Shown here piece by piece: positions 11,311 through 21,099 of a DNA stretch of 64,000 nt (the stretch's first letter is position 1; each line of letters starts with the position of its first letter). The stretch spans positions 2,684,501 through 2,748,500 of the forward strand of contig NZ_CP106877.1 of NCBI RefSeq assembly GCF_026547205.1, given 5' to 3'. The position numbers and the translations under genes were made by a program. The DNA is from Fervidibacillus halotolerans (GTDB lineage Bacteria > Bacillota > Bacilli > Bacillales > Caldibacillaceae). Under the pieces are notes generated by a model. That model saw only the letters and a program-made list of their open reading frames with translations, was not told the origin of the DNA and searched no databases.

Positions 11311-11817
11311 ATGGATATTTTGATTGTCGATGGATATAACATGATCGGTGCATGGCCTGAATTACAAAAATTAAGAAAAAAAGATTTCGCCTTAGCAAGA
11401 AGCAAATTAATCGATCTTCTCGCAGATTATCAAGCATATACCGGAGTAAGGGTCATCGTCGTATTCGATGCTTATATTGTGAAAGGAACGGAGAAAAAAC
11501 AAAAAAATTTTCATATTGAAATCATTTATACGAAGGAGAAGGAGACGGCTGATGAAAAGATTGAGAAGTTGGTTTTGGAATTAGCGGACAAGCAGACGAA
11601 GGTGTTTGTCGCAACATCGGATTATATGGAACAATGGACAATTTTTGGACAAGGTGCTTATCGAAAGTCAGCTAGGGAATTGTATACTGAGATTAAAGAT
11701 ATTAAAAGAAAGATCCGAAAAAACCTTAAAGAAATACGAGAGGAAAGACCAGGTTCTAAAATCCCCCTATCAAAGGAAGTGGCAGATTTTTTTGAAAAAT
11801 TCAGAAGAGGAGAATGA
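11311..11817 (+). CDS. rae1: Rae1 (YacP), NYN-domain ribosome-associated endoribonuclease
   Basis: PIN-like NYN-domain RNase. The B. subtilis orthologue enters the ribosomal A site and cuts mRNAs in a translation-dependent way. 168 residues. The acidic active-site residues sit in ILIVDGYNMIGAW (N-terminus), VIVVFDAY and FVATSDYMEQ. It starts 4 bp after rlmB and belongs to the same operon; sigH follows with its own promoter. Confidence 0.93.
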   Translation: MDILIVDGYNMIGAWPELQKLRKKDFALARSKLIDLLADYQAYTGVRVIVVFDAYIVKGTEKKQKNFHIEIIYTKEKETADEKIEKLVLELADKQTKVFVATSDYMEQWTIFGQGAYRKSARELYTEIKDIKRKIRKNLKEIREERPGSKIPLSKEVADFFEKFRRGE

Positions 11818-11823
11818 TGTCGG

Positions 11824-11853
11824 TTGACGTTGAAAAATGGGCTACTGTATAAT
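11824..11853 (+). promoter_or_regulatory. Sigma-A-type promoter of sigH
   Basis: TTGACG at 11824-11829, an 18-bp spacer and a perfect TATAAT at 11848-11853, about 36 bp before the sigH start. This agrees with sigH being transcribed by sigma-A in B. subtilis. Confidence 0.75.
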
Positions 11854-11889
11854 ATAACTAATCATGCATGACCATCGGGGTGATTGTAT

Positions 11890-12528
11890 TTGCGCGATGT
11901 TGTGGGAAAGGACACGAAAGGCAAGTACCAGGGGATGGAAGACGAAGAAATTGTGGAACTCGTCCATAACGGTGATAGTGAAGCGTTAGATTATTTAATT
12001 CACAAATATCGCCTGTTTGTTCGCGTCAAAGCAAAATCCTATTTTTTAATCGGTGCTGATCGGGAGGATATCGTGCAAGAAGGAATGATCGGCCTATTTA
12101 AAGCCATTCGAGATTATAAAGGTGATAAACCTACATCTTTCAAAGCTTTTGCCGAACTATGTATAACGCGTCAAATCATCACTGCTATTAAAATGGCCAC
12201 TAGGCAAAAACATATTCCCTTAAATTCTTATGTTTCCTTGGACAAGCCGGTATTTGATGAAGAAAGTGATCGGACGTTACTCGATATGATTTCCGGATCA
12301 AAAGAACTGGATCCGGAGGAATTGATTATTAACCAAGAAGAATTTGATCAAATTGAAGTGAAAATGTCGGAGCTTTTGAGCGATTTGGAAAGAAAAGTGT
12401 TAGCCCTTTATTTGGATGGTCAATCGTATCAAGAAATTTCTGGTGAATTGAATCGCCATGTGAAATCGATTGATAACGCATTGCAAAGGGTGAAAAGAAA
12501 ACTGGAGAAATATTTGGAAACAAGATAA
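11890..12528 (+). CDS. sigH: RNA polymerase sigma-H (stationary phase, sporulation and competence)
   Basis: Alternative sigma factor for transition-state genes. 212 residues. Region 2 contains DREDIVQEGMIGLFKAIRDY and region 4 contains LERKVLALYLDGQSYQEISGELNRHVKSIDNAL (HTH). The N-terminus differs from B. subtilis SigH, while the rest aligns closely. I prefer the TTG at 11890, 7 nt after the SD GGGGTG; the TTG at 11884 is almost on top of it. Presence of SigH suggests a sporulating lineage but does not prove it. Confidence 0.94.
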   Translation: MRDVVGKDTKGKYQGMEDEEIVELVHNGDSEALDYLIHKYRLFVRVKAKSYFLIGADREDIVQEGMIGLFKAIRDYKGDKPTSFKAFAELCITRQIITAIKMATRQKHIPLNSYVSLDKPVFDEESDRTLLDMISGSKELDPEELIINQEEFDQIEVKMSELLSDLERKVLALYLDGQSYQEISGELNRHVKSIDNALQRVKRKLEKYLETR

Positions 12529-12603
12529 GTCAAAAAATGTTCATTCTTCATGTAAAATTATATGAGATTGCTATTTTTATAGAAAAATTCAAATTAAACG
12601 ATA

Positions 12604-12631
12604 TTGACATTCTTATATCGTTCATGATACA
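12604..12631 (+). promoter_or_regulatory. Promoter upstream of the rpmG relic and secE
   Basis: TTGACA at 12604-12609, a 16-bp spacer and GATACA at 12626-12631. It lies between sigH and secE, where the rpmGB-secE-nusG promoter is found in Bacillus. Confidence 0.55.
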
Positions 12632-12681
12632 TTTTCTAAGATGGATGTCCTATGTATTTATTATATTAAGCTTGGTTAGAA

Positions 12682-12838
12682 ATGGAAGTGAATGTGTCTT
12701 TTGGCGTATGCTTAAGGAAATACCGAACTCGATGATCATTAAAGGAGATTGGAGTGCGTCTCCTATGAAAAAATATGGTTTTATCAAACGAAACATACGA
12801 TTTTCAGCCAGTCACACCAATTTTAATTGGAGGTAAAA
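12682..12838 (+). pseudogene. Degenerate ribosomal protein L33 gene (rpmG relic)
   Basis: In Bacillus an L33 gene of about 49 codons sits between sigH and secE. No such ORF is present. Forced translation gives L33-like pieces in different frames: MEVNVS..VCLRKYRTR from about 12682, then a stop and frame change, then PMKKYGFIKR from about 12762, resembling the KKYC...C end of L33. The second Cys pair is lost. I read this as a decayed rpmG copy; another L33 copy presumably exists elsewhere. A chance resemblance is possible because L33 is short. Confidence 0.45.
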
Positions 12839-13018
12839 ATGCAAACGATTGTTAAATTTTTCCATAATGTCGCGGAAGAAATGAGAAAAGTCCGATGGCC
12901 GCATAGAAAGGAACTCGTCAAATATACGATTACTGTAGTATCGACGGTAGTTTTTTTCATCTTGTTTTTCACATTAATTGATCTTGGAATCACAAAAATT
13001 ATCGAGATTATACCTTGA
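12839..13018 (+). CDS. secE: SecE, preprotein translocase subunit
   Basis: Small clamp subunit of the SecYEG channel. 59 residues: an amphipathic helix EEMRKVRWPHRKELVKYT, typical of SecE, then one transmembrane helix (about 31-55). The ATG at 12839 lies 6 nt after TTGGAGGT; the in-frame TTG at 12827 overlaps that SD and is rejected. nusG follows, as in nearly all bacteria. Confidence 0.96.
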   Translation: MQTIVKFFHNVAEEMRKVRWPHRKELVKYTITVVSTVVFFILFFTLIDLGITKIIEIIP

Positions 13019-13072
13019 TGAAATGAATAATGGAACAGACAATTGTTATAATGGTAATGGAAGAAATATAAG

Positions 13073-13096
13073 AACCCGGTTTCAAGCGGGTTTTTT
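13073..13096 (+). terminator. Intrinsic terminator or attenuator between secE and nusG
   Basis: AACCCG (13073-13078) pairs with CGGGTT (13087-13092), followed by TTTTTT. A -10-like TATAAT at 13047-13052 stands just upstream without a clear -35. The terminator implies that only part of secE transcription reaches nusG. Confidence 0.7.
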
Positions 13097-13167
13097 CATT
13101 AGGAAAGGTTCAATTTACGGTTTGAAGAATTTTCATTCAGGGAGGGAAGGACAAGACGTCCTCGTTA

Positions 13168-13701
13168 ATGGAAAAAAATTGGTATGTAGTTCATACGTAT
13201 TCTGGTTATGAAAATAAAGTGAAGACCAATTTGGAAAAAAGAGTAGAGACGATGGGTATGCAAGATAAAATTTTCCGCGTCATCGTTCCGGAGGAAGAAG
13301 AAATAGATGTAAAAAACGGAAAGAAGAAAATCGTTAAAAAGAAAGTATTTCCAGGTTATGTTTTAGTTGAATTAATTTTAACGGACGATTCGTGGTATGT
13401 TGTAAGAAATACCCCAGGTGTTACAGGTTTTGTAGGTTCTTCGGGATCAGGATCGAAACCGACACCTCTTTTGGAAGAAGAAGTCCAAGCATTGTTAAAG
13501 CGAATGGGCATTGAAGAACAAAGGATCGATATCAACTTAGAAATCGGTGAATCCGTGCAAGTAAAAGAAGGACCTTTCCAAAATTTCACTGGTACAGTAG
13601 AAGACTTTGATAAAATGAAAGGCAAAGTGAAGGTACTTGTGAACATGTTTGGAAGGGAAACCCCAGTAGAGCTGGATTTCTCGCAAATTGAGAAAATATA
13701 A
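13168..13701 (+). CDS. nusG: NusG transcription elongation factor
   Basis: Binds RNA polymerase and modulates pausing, Rho action and coupling. 177 residues with the NGN domain (WYVVHTYSGYENKVK...FPGYVLVE) and a C-terminal KOW motif (VQVKEGPFQNFTGTVEDFD). The nearest SD (GGAGGGAAGG, 13141-13150) is unusually far from the ATG, but a small hairpin, AGGAC-GTCCT at 13148-13162, could shorten the distance. The ATG at 13168 gives the conserved MEKNWYVVHTYSG start. Confidence 0.97.
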   Translation: MEKNWYVVHTYSGYENKVKTNLEKRVETMGMQDKIFRVIVPEEEEIDVKNGKKKIVKKKVFPGYVLVELILTDDSWYVVRNTPGVTGFVGSSGSGSKPTPLLEEEVQALLKRMGIEEQRIDINLEIGESVQVKEGPFQNFTGTVEDFDKMKGKVKVLVNMFGRETPVELDFSQIEKI

Positions 13702-13872
13702 TATAAAATAACTTGAAATTCCGCTTTATTTTTGATAAACTTTTTAAGTCGGTATGTCTCAATGATTGAGATTCCCAGTTGTTTTGTTGTTTTATTAACT
13801 GATATATAATATCAATTGAGTGGGAGGGGTTTTCCCCATATACCACATCACGGACTTAAGGAGGTGTGTCTC
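13702..13872 (+). promoter_or_regulatory. Leader of the L11-L1 operon
   Basis: Non-coding stretch between nusG and rplK. It has a small hairpin TCTCAA/TTGAGA at 13757-13771 and an AT-rich patch with TATAAT near 13805 that could be a -10 (no good -35). The end carries AAGGAGGTG before the GTG of rplK. In Bacillus this region holds the rplK promoter, which I cannot place with certainty. Confidence 0.4.
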
Positions 13873-14298
13873 GTGGCTAAAAAAGTCATTAAAGTTGTGA
13901 AGTTGCAAATCCCTGCTGGTAAGGCGAATCCAGCGCCACCGGTAGGACCCGCTTTAGGTCAAGCCGGAGTAAACATTATGGGATTTTGTAAAGAATTTAA
14001 TGCTCGCACAGCTGATCAAGCTGGTTTAATTATTCCGGTGGAAATCACGGTTTTTGAAGACCGTTCCTTTACTTTCATTACGAAAACGCCGCCTGCTGCA
14101 GTATTGTTGAAAAAGGCAGCTGGTATCGAATCCGGTTCAGGCGAGCCGAATCGCAATAAAGTTGCAACAATTAAGCGTGATAAAGTGCGTGAAATTGCCG
14201 AGACAAAAATGCCTGATTTAAATGCTGCAAGTGTTGAAGCCGCTATGGCGATGATTGAAGGTACTGCTCGCAGCATGGGCATTGTTATTGAAGATTAA
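13873..14298 (+). CDS. rplK: Ribosomal protein L11
   Basis: Forms the GTPase-associated centre with 23S rRNA. It is the thiostrepton-binding region and is needed for RelA activation. 141 residues: the N-terminal domain [20 protein letters not shown] with the proline-rich thiostrepton face, then the RNA-binding C-terminal domain. The start is GTG at 13873, 5-7 nt after AAGGAGGTG; upstream in-frame codons lie before this SD. Confidence 0.98.
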   Translation: MAKKVIKVVKLQIPAGKANPAPPVGPALGQAGVNIMGFCKEFNARTADQAGLIIPVEITVFEDRSFTFITKTPPAAVLLKKAAGIESGSGEPNRNKVATIKRDKVREIAETKMPDLNAASVEAAMAMIEGTARSMGIVIED

Positions 14299-14319
14299 AG
14301 GTTGAATGGCAATGAATGC

Positions 14320-14341
14320 GAGGTTGCGACAAAGCAACCTC
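14320..14341 (+). promoter_or_regulatory. Hairpin before rplA
   Basis: GAGGTTGC (14320-14327) and GCAACCTC (14334-14341) form a perfect 8-bp stem with a 6-nt loop in the rplK-rplA spacer. It could be a partial terminator (TTATTC follows) or part of an L1 translational feedback site. The second role is inference from L1 autoregulation in other bacteria. Confidence 0.55.
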
Positions 14342-14390
14342 TTATTCGTGGGAGGTCCAACCGTTAAAACCACATAAGAGGAGGATAATT

Positions 14391-15083
14391 ATGGTAAAAA
14401 GAGGTAAAAAGTATATTGAAGCCGAAAAGTTAATTGACCGCACAAAGGTATACGATGCGAAAGAAGCACTTGAACTAGTGAAAAAAACTAGTTTTGTTAA
14501 ATTCGACGCATCGGTAGAAGTTGCTTTCCGCCTCGGTGTAGATCCGAAAAAGGCGGATCAACAAATTCGCGGAGCGGTCGTACTTCCGAACGGAACCGGA
14601 AAAACTCGCCGTGTGCTCGTTTTCGCTAAAGGTGAAAAAGCAAAAGAAGCTGAAGCAGCTGGTGCTGATTTCGTCGGCGAACAAGAATATATTGAAAAAA
14701 TTCAACAAGGTTGGTTCGATTTCGATGTAATCGTAGCTACTCCTGATATGATGGGAGAAGTTGGGAAACTTGGTCGAATCCTCGGACCAAAGGGATTAAT
14801 GCCAAACCCGAAAACAGGCACCGTTACATTTGAAGTTGAACGTGCGGTTAAAGAAATTAAGGCAGGTAAAGTTGAATACCGTGTTGATAAGGCTGGAAAC
14901 GTACATGTACCGATTGGTAAAGTTTCCTTTGATACAGAAAAACTTCATGAAAACTTAGCAACGATTTATGAAACGATTTTAAAAGTAAAACCTGCTTCTG
15001 CTAAAGGTACGTATGTAAAAAATATTACCGTTACTTCAACAATGGGTCCTGGCGTCAAGGTTGATCCGGTGACGATCCAGTAG
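14391..15083 (+). CDS. rplA: Ribosomal protein L1
   Basis: L1-stalk protein that moves deacylated tRNA out of the E site. 230 residues from ATG 14391 behind AGAGGAGG. The L1 signature is [17 protein letters not shown]1 also represses its own operon in many bacteria. An in-frame extension upstream to 14316 runs through the hairpin and SD and is rejected. Confidence 0.98.
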   Translation: MVKRGKKYIEAEKLIDRTKVYDAKEALELVKKTSFVKFDASVEVAFRLGVDPKKADQQIRGAVVLPNGTGKTRRVLVFAKGEKAKEAEAAGADFVGEQEYIEKIQQGWFDFDVIVATPDMMGEVGKLGRILGPKGLMPNPKTGTVTFEVERAVKEIKAGKVEYRVDKAGNVHVPIGKVSFDTEKLHENLATIYETILKVKPASAKGTYVKNITVTSTMGPGVKVDPVTIQ

Positions 15084-15097
15084 GAAAATAGTGTGTA

Positions 15098-15127
15098 TTG
15101 ACAAAGTTGTTACTTGCTTGTTATGAT
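15098..15127 (+). promoter_or_regulatory. Promoter of the rplJL operon
   Basis: TTGACA at 15098-15103, an 18-bp spacer and TATGAT at 15122-15127, directly upstream of the structured L10 leader. Confidence 0.8.
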
Positions 15128-15134
15128 AAATATC

Positions 15135-15291
15135 GGCAAATAAATAGAAACACATTTATACCGTAGACAGTAGGTGCCGAACAGGCTTAATATCCTACCG
15201 AGGTAGAGAACATAGATTGAACGCATATTCCGGCTGACGGAAGTATGTTTCTATGAAAACCTCCATGTCTACTGGCTGGAGGTTTTTTGTT
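15135..15291 (+). promoter_or_regulatory. L10 (rplJ) autoregulatory leader with terminator
   Basis: A leader of about 150 nt with the pattern of the Bacillota L10 leader: a structured region containing AGTAGGTGCCGAACAGG and ATCCTACCGAGG, ending in an intrinsic terminator with ACCTCCA (15259-15265) paired to TGGAGGT (15277-15283) and a T-run. The L10-L12 complex is expected to bind the leader and favour termination. Assignment rests on position and architecture. Confidence 0.8.
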
Positions 15292-15331
15292 GGTCCGGTA
15301 TGAATGGTTGTTTCGAACGGGAGGTGTAGAT

Positions 15332-15832
15332 ATGTCCAGTGCTATTGAGCAAAAGAAACAGATTGTGGAAGAAATCGCCCAAAAATTAAAAAACAGCGTT
15401 TCAACGGTCATTGTTGATTATCGTGGGTTAAATGTGGCAGAAGTAACTGAACTTCGCAAACAACTTCGGGAAGCCGGCGTGGAATTTAAAGTATACAAAA
15501 ATTCAATGATGCGTCGAGCTGCTGATTCTGTGGAATTATCTGGATTGAAAGACGTGTTGACAGGACCAAACGCCATTGCTTTCAGTACAGAAGACGTTGT
15601 AGCGCCAGCGAAAATTTTAAACAATTTTGCAAAAGAGCATGATGCTCTTGAAATTAAAGCGGGTGTAATTGAAGGCAGCTTAGCGACATTTGAAGAAATT
15701 AAGGCTTTGGCAGAGTTGCCATCAAGAGATGGATTGCTTTCTATGTTGTTGAGTGTACTACAAGCGCCGATCCGGAATTTTGCCCTTGCAACGAAAGCTG
15801 TTGCTGAACAAAAAGAAGAACAAGGTGCATAG
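15332..15832 (+). CDS. rplJ: Ribosomal protein L10
   Basis: Base of the ribosomal stalk: it binds 23S rRNA and carries L7/L12 dimers through its C-terminal helix. 166 residues from ATG 15332 behind GGGAGGTG. The rRNA-binding domain includes [27 protein letters not shown]; the C-terminal helix (about 135-166) ends EQKEEQGA. The upstream in-frame GTG/TTG codons fall in the leader terminator and are rejected. Confidence 0.98.
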   Translation: MSSAIEQKKQIVEEIAQKLKNSVSTVIVDYRGLNVAEVTELRKQLREAGVEFKVYKNSMMRRAADSVELSGLKDVLTGPNAIAFSTEDVVAPAKILNNFAKEHDALEIKAGVIEGSLATFEEIKALAELPSRDGLLSMLLSVLQAPIRNFALATKAVAEQKEEQGA

Positions 15833-15865
15833 GAATATAAAATTCAAAAATAGGAGGAATATTTC

Positions 15866-16231
15866 ATGACGAAAGAAGAAATCATTGAAGCGCTCAAAAA
15901 TATGACTGTTTTAGAATTAAATGATTTAGTAAAAGCAATTGAAGAAGAATTTGGTGTTACTGCCGCTGCTCCTGTTGCTGTTGTTGGCGGAGCTGCTGGT
16001 GGAGCTGCAGCTGAAGAAAAAACCGAATTTGATGTTGTTTTAACTGAAGCTGGATCTCAAAAAATTAAAGTTATTAAAGTTGTTCGCGAAATCACTGGTC
16101 TTGGTCTTAAAGAAGCAAAAGACTTGGTTGATAACACACCGAAACCACTTAAAGAAGGTATTTCTAAAGAAGAAGCTGAAGAACTCAAAGCTAAACTTGA
16201 AGAAGTCGGTGCTGGCGTAGAAATAAAATAA
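15866..16231 (+). CDS. rplL: Ribosomal protein L7/L12
   Basis: Multicopy stalk protein that recruits and activates translational GTPases. 121 residues: an N-terminal dimerisation helix, an Ala/Gly-rich hinge ([17 protein letters not shown], about 33-50), and a C-terminal factor-binding domain with [25 protein letters not shown] at 15866 after AGGAGG. It ends the operon before a strong terminator. Confidence 0.98.
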   Translation: MTKEEIIEALKNMTVLELNDLVKAIEEEFGVTAAAPVAVVGGAAGGAAAEEKTEFDVVLTEAGSQKIKVIKVVREITGLGLKEAKDLVDNTPKPLKEGISKEEAEELKAKLEEVGAGVEIK

Positions 16232-16268
16232 AAACCTTTCGTTTCAAAAGAAGAATCGATCAATTTCA

Positions 16269-16297
16269 AAAGCTCGCTATGAAAGCGAGCTTTTTTT
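16269..16297 (+). terminator. Intrinsic terminator after rplL
   Basis: AAAGCTCGC (16269-16277) pairs with GCGAGCTTT (16285-16293), running into a seven-base T-tract. It separates rplJL from the methyltransferase and rpoBC genes. Confidence 0.9.
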
Positions 16298-16384
16298 AAA
16301 AATATAGATACGATCCGAATTATAAAAAATAATAGAGCCTTAAAAGAATAAGCATGAGTTGAATAATGATATTGGGGTGATGTT

Positions 16385-17011
16385 ATGACGGAACATTACT
16401 ATTCAAAAAACCCTAAAATCGATAGTAAACCCCTCCATTGGAATTATCAGTTAAGAGGAGACATTTTTCATTTTAAAACAGATCGGGGAGTTTTTTCAAA
16501 AAACGAGGTGGATTTTGGCTCGAAGTTATTGATTCATACGTTCCAAGAGCCATCGGTTTCAGGACCGTTTTTGGATGTCGGTTGTGGGTATGGTCCGATT
16601 GGATTGGCATTGGCGAAAACACATCCGACACGAACAGTTCATATGATTGACATTAACGAACGGGCAATCCGACTAGCAGAGGAAAACGCAAAAAATAATC
16701 AAGTGAAAAATGTGGAAATTTATCAAAGTGATGGATTTGAGAAAGTATCGGAATTTTCCTTTGCAGCGATTGTAACGAATCCCCCTATTCGAGCTGGGAA
16801 AAAAATCGTTTTTCAAATATTAGAAAACAGTGTAAATTATTTATGTCCTGGAGGAGAATTGTGGGTTGTCGTTCAAAAAAAACAAGGTGCCCCTTCAATA
16901 AAAACGAAACTGACCGAAATCTTTGGTCAGGTTACCGTGGTAAAAAAAGATAAGGGATATTATATATTTCGTATACAAAAAAATGGTAACAGAACAAAGG
17001 ACAAATATTAA
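16385..17011 (+). CDS. ybxB: RsmC-like class I methyltransferase (YbxB)
   Basis: Probable 16S rRNA guanine-N2 methyltransferase of the RsmC type. 208 residues. SAM-binding motif I is FLDVGCGYGPIGLALA (about 60-75), the acidic ribose-binding residue lies in VHMIDINERA, and the substrate-amine motif is TNPPIRAGK, the NPPx signature of N-methyltransferases. It lacks the N-terminal duplicated domain of E. coli RsmC, as usual in Bacillus. Conserved neighbour of rplL and rpoB. The exact base modified is inferred. Confidence 0.92.
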   Translation: MTEHYYSKNPKIDSKPLHWNYQLRGDIFHFKTDRGVFSKNEVDFGSKLLIHTFQEPSVSGPFLDVGCGYGPIGLALAKTHPTRTVHMIDINERAIRLAEENAKNNQVKNVEIYQSDGFEKVSEFSFAAIVTNPPIRAGKKIVFQILENSVNYLCPGGELWVVVQKKQGAPSIKTKLTEIFGQVTVVKKDKGYYIFRIQKNGNRTKDKY

Positions 17012-17183
17012 AGGATAAATCTCCGCTTTTTGAAAATGGAAATTCCACAATAATCCGAAGACTTATTTTCCATAAAATATTCTCTAACAAATATCCGTTT
17101 TCTGTTCGGGAGGAGTCTGGTGAATCTCTCTATGTCCTTTGATTTAAGACCGTTTATAGAGTCTAAAATAATTCGAAAAAGAT

Positions 17184-17212
17184 TTGACATGAAAACCGGT
17201 TTGTGTTAATAT
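17184..17212 (+). promoter_or_regulatory. Promoter of rpoBC
   Basis: TTGACA at 17184-17189, a 17-bp spacer and TAATAT at 17207-17212, about 210 bp before rpoB. The stretch 17012-17183 upstream of it shows nothing I can assign. Confidence 0.82.
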
Positions 17213-17243
17213 ATTTTAATGCCAATGTATATTTATATGTACG

Positions 17244-17346
17244 TCCCAATTTTTTAGTGTGGTGTATGAATTGGAAAAGAATTGGGGAAAATAACTAAAT
17301 AGCATGTATACTTTTGTGGTTTTCTAAGGAAACCTTTTTTATTTTT
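17244..17346 (+). terminator. Candidate attenuator in the rpoB leader
   Basis: Two hairpins lie between the promoter and rpoB. The first is CCCAATT (17246-17252) with AATTGGG (about 17280-17286). The second is GGTTTTC (17318-17324) with GGAAACC (17328-17334), loop TAA, followed by TTTTTTATTTTT, a standard intrinsic terminator. It should stop part of the transcripts before rpoB, as an rplL-rpoB attenuator does in E. coli. The antiterminating condition is unknown. Confidence 0.65.
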
Positions 17347-17421
17347 ACCGATATACCGTTATGTTTAATGGGAAACTCGTTTTCTCATTTTCTAAAATGT
17401 ATGATTTGAGGGGTGAATCTG

Positions 17422-20400
17422 TTGACAGGTCAACTAGTTCAGTATGGTCGACATCGCCAACGCAAAAGCTTTGCAAGAATTAAAGAAGTATTGGAATTAC
17501 CCAATTTAATTGAAATCCAGACTTCATCTTATCAATGGTTTTTGGATGAAGGATTGCGTGAAATGTTTCAAGACATTTCACCGATCGAAGATTTTACCGG
17601 AAATCTGTCCCTTGAATTTGTTGATTACAGTTTGGGAGAACCGAAGTATTCCGTTGAGGAGTCAAAAGAACGGGATGTTACTTATGCTGCTCCACTTCGG
17701 GTCAAAGCGAGATTGATTAATAAGGAAACTGGTGAAGTAAAAGACCAAGAAGTGTTCATGGGTGATTTTCCGCTCATGACTGAAACGGGTACCTTCATCA
17801 TCAACGGGGCAGAACGGGTTATTGTATCCCAATTGGTCCGATCCCCCAGTGTCTATTATAATGCAAAAATGGACAAAAATGGAAGGCAAGGTTTCACTGC
17901 CACAGTTATTCCAAACCGTGGTGCTTGGCTTGAATATGAAACAGATGCAAAAGGTGTTGTATACGTTCGGATTGACCGGACACGAAAATTGCCGATTACT
18001 GTTTTATTAAGGGCACTCGGCTTTGGAACAGACCAAGAAATTATCGATTTAATTGGGGATAATGAGTATTTACGTAATACTTTGGAAAAGGACAATACAG
18101 ATAATGTTGAAAAAGCGCTTATTGAAATATATGAACGACTCCGTCCAGGTGAACCTCCGACTGTAGAAAACGCTAAAAGTTTATTGATTTCGCGCTTTTT
18201 TGATCCGAAACGATATGACTTAGCGAGTGTTGGACGTTATAAAATTAATAAAAAACTTCATATTGGAAATCGATTGTTCGGGCAAACATTAGCTGAAACA
18301 TTAGTTGATTCAGAAACTGGAGAAATCATTGCGGAAAAAGGAACGGTTCTAGATCGACGAACCCTTGATCGGATATTACCTTATTTGGAAAGGGGAATCG
18401 GGTTTAAAACGTTTCAACCAGTTGGCGGTGTGATGGATGAGGAGATTACGATCCAGTCTGTAAAAATATATTCACCCGCAGATGAAGAAGGAAAAGAAAT
18501 CAATATTATTGGTAACGCAAATGTAGGCGAAAATATTAAACATATCACCCCTGCTGATATTATTGCATCCATCAGCTATTTCTTTAATTTACTTCATCAA
18601 GTCGGAAGAACGGACGATATAGATCATCTAGGAAATCGACGACTCCGTTCTGTTGGTGAACTATTACAAAATCAATTTCGCATCGGTTTGTCAAGAATGG
18701 AGCGGGTTGTTAGGGAGCGTATGTCGATTCAAGATACGAACACAATTACTCCGCAGCAACTAATTAATATTCGTCCAGTAATTGCTTCGATTAAAGAGTT
18801 TTTTGGAAGTTCCCAGCTCTCCCAATTCATGGACCAAACGAACCCGCTTGCCGAATTAACCCATAAAAGAAGATTGTCAGCACTCGGTCCAGGAGGATTA
18901 ACAAGAGAAAGGGCCGGCTTTGAGGTTCGAGATGTCCATTATTCCCACTATGGACGGATGTGTCCAATCGAAACGCCAGAAGGTCCGAATATTGGATTGA
19001 TTAACTCCTTATCAACATATGCAAAGGTGAACCGTTTTGGATTTATCGAGACACCGTATCGGAAAGTTGACCCTGAAACTGGACGTGTCACTGACGAAAT
19101 TCATTATATGACCGCTGATGAGGAAGATAATTATGTAGTTGCTCAAGCGAATGCAAAATTAGATGAAAATGGTTATTTCTTAGAAAAGGAAGTTTTCGCA
19201 CGTTTCCGTGGGGAAAACTTAGTAGTTCCAGTTGATCGAGTGGACTTTATGGATGTATCGCCGAAACAAGTCGTTTCTGTAGCAACGGCATGTATTCCGT
19301 TTCTTGAAAATGATGACTCAAACCGAGCGCTGATGGGAGCGAACATGCAACGGCAAGCCGTTCCTTTAATGGTTCCTGAGGCACCGATTGTCGGTACAGG
19401 TATGGAATATATCTCCGCTCACGATTCCGGTGCTGCAGTTATTTGTAAACATGAAGGAATTGTTGAACATGTGGAGGCTCGAGAGATCCGAGTTCGGCGT
19501 ATATCTGTTATCGACGGGAAGGAAATTCAAGGCGGCTTAGACAAATATCGTTTATCCAAATTTGTTCGATCAAATAACGGAATGTGCTTCAATCAACGGC
19601 CGATTGTAAAAGAGGGAGACCGGGTAGAAAAAGGTGAGATTTTAGCAGATGGTCCTTCGATGGAACAAGGTGAACTAGCCCTTGGAAGGAACGTCCTTGT
19701 CGCCTTCATGACTTGGGAAGGTTATAACTATGAAGATGCGATTATTATGAGTGAACGGCTCGTGAAAGACGACGTATATACGTCGATTCACATTGAAGAA
19801 TACGAAGCGGAATCCCGCGATACGAAACTTGGCCCAGAGGAAATTACGAGGGATATTCCAAACGTTGGAGAAGATGCTCTACGTAATTTGGATGACCGAG
19901 GTATCGTTCGGATTGGCGCGGAAGTAAAAGATGGCGATATTCTTGTTGGTAAAGTAACTCCAAAGGGTGTTACGGAACTGACTGCAGAGGAACGCTTGCT
20001 TCATGCGATATTCGGAGAAAAAGCAAGGGAAGTTCGCGACACATCTTTACGTGTACCCCACGGAGGTGGAGGAATCGTTTTAGATGTTAAGGTCTTTAAT
20101 CGGGAAGACGGAGATGAACTACCTCCTGGAGTGAATCAGCTCGTACGTGTATATATCGTACAAAAACGAAAAATTTCTGTAGGAGACAAGATGGCCGGTC
20201 GACATGGAAATAAAGGGGTTATTTCAAGGGTTTTACCTGAAGAAGACATGCCATTTTTACCGGATGGAACGCCAGTTGACATCATGCTTAATCCGTTAGG
20301 TGTTCCTTCGAGGATGAACATCGGGCAAGTATTAGAACTCCATCTTGGAATTGCAGCGAAACGATTAGGTATTCATGTGGCAACTCCTGTATTCGATGGA

Positions 20401-20988
20401 GCGAATGAGGAAGATGTATGGAATACCTTGGAAGAAGCCGGAATGGATCGGGATGGAAAAACGGTCCTATACGACGGTCGTACTGGGGAGCCTTTCGACA
20501 ACCGAGTATCCGTGGGGATCATGTACATGATTAAACTTGCCCACATGGTTGATGATAAATTGCACGCCCGTTCGACAGGACCATACTCACTCGTTACCCA
20601 ACAACCCCTTGGAGGTAAAGCTCAGTTCGGGGGTCAACGATTTGGAGAAATGGAAGTTTGGGCGCTTGAAGCATACGGGGCAGCATATACGCTTCAAGAA
20701 ATTTTGACGGTTAAGTCTGATGATGTTGTCGGTCGTGTAAAAACATATGAAGCGATTGTGAAGGGAGAAAATGTCCCTGAACCTGGTGTGCCAGAATCAT
20801 TCAAGGTGTTAATGAAAGAATTGCAAAGTTTAGGTTTAGATGTGAAAATCTTATCGGCCGACCGGCGTGAAATCGAGATGAAAGAGCTGGAAGATGTTGA
20901 TGATATAGGTAACTCTGATTCATTTAATATACAATCCGACGGAAATAATGAGAAAGAATCGGAAAAAGTGGGTGCTTCTGTGGATTAA
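17422..20988 (+). CDS. rpoB: RNA polymerase beta subunit
   Basis: Catalytic subunit forming half of the RNA polymerase cleft. 1188 residues, aligning throughout with B. subtilis RpoB. The rifampicin pocket (S464-A487: [10 protein letters not shown]...[12 protein letters not shown]) carries the usual susceptible residues. The acidic Ser/Asp-rich C-terminal tail is variable in the family. The start is TTG at 17422 ([16 protein letters not shown]), 7 nt after GAGGGGTGA; the GTG at 17413 lies inside that SD. rpoC follows after about 110 bp. Confidence 0.98.
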   Translation: MTGQLVQYGRHRQRKSFARIKEVLELPNLIEIQTSSYQWFLDEGLREMFQDISPIEDFTGNLSLEFVDYSLGEPKYSVEESKERDVTYAAPLRVKARLINKETGEVKDQEVFMGDFPLMTETGTFIINGAERVIVSQLVRSPSVYYNAKMDKNGRQGFTATVIPNRGAWLEYETDAKGVVYVRIDRTRKLPITVLLRALGFGTDQEIIDLIGDNEYLRNTLEKDNTDNVEKALIEIYERLRPGEPPTVENAKSLLISRFFDPKRYDLASVGRYKINKKLHIGNRLFGQTLAETLVDSETGEIIAEKGTVLDRRTLDRILPYLERGIGFKTFQPVGGVMDEEITIQSVKIYSPADEEGKEINIIGNANVGENIKHITPADIIASISYFFNLLHQVGRTDDIDHLGNRRLRSVGELLQNQFRIGLSRMERVVRERMSIQDTNTITPQQLINIRPVIASIKEFFGSSQLSQFMDQTNPLAELTHKRRLSALGPGGLTRERAGFEVRDVHYSHYGRMCPIETPEGPNIGLINSLSTYAKVNRFGFIETPYRKVDPETGRVTDEIHYMTADEEDNYVVAQANAKLDENGYFLEKEVFARFRGENLVVPVDRVDFMDVSPKQVVSVATACIPFLENDDSNRALMGANMQRQAVPLMVPEAPIVGTGMEYISAHDSGAAVICKHEGIVEHVEAREIRVRRISVIDGKEIQGGLDKYRLSKFVRSNNGMCFNQRPIVKEGDRVEKGEILADGPSMEQGELALGRNVLVAFMTWEGYNYEDAIIMSERLVKDDVYTSIHIEEYEAESRDTKLGPEEITRDIPNVGEDALRNLDDRGIVRIGAEVKDGDILVGKVTPKGVTELTAEERLLHAIFGEKAREVRDTSLRVPHGGGGIVLDVKVFNREDGDELPPGVNQLVRVYIVQKRKISVGDKMAGRHGNKGVISRVLPEEDMPFLPDGTPVDIMLNPLGVPSRMNIGQVLELHLGIAAKRLGIHVATPVFDGANEEDVWNTLEEAGMDRDGKTVLYDGRTGEPFDNRVSVGIMYMIKLAHMVDDKLHARSTGPYSLVTQQPLGGKAQFGGQRFGEMEVWALEAYGAAYTLQEILTVKSDDVVGRVKTYEAIVKGENVPEPGVPESFKVLMKELQSLGLDVKILSADRREIEMKELEDVDDIGNSDSFNIQSDGNNEKESEKVGASVD

Positions 20989-21099
20989 TTCTGGAAAAAC
21001 TCAAATCGAAAAATCCTAATGTCTAAATGGATCTTTTCGGTTTGGGTTTTCCCATTTAAGCAAATTGGGTATCCCGTAATTAATAAGGAGGTCGTCCCC

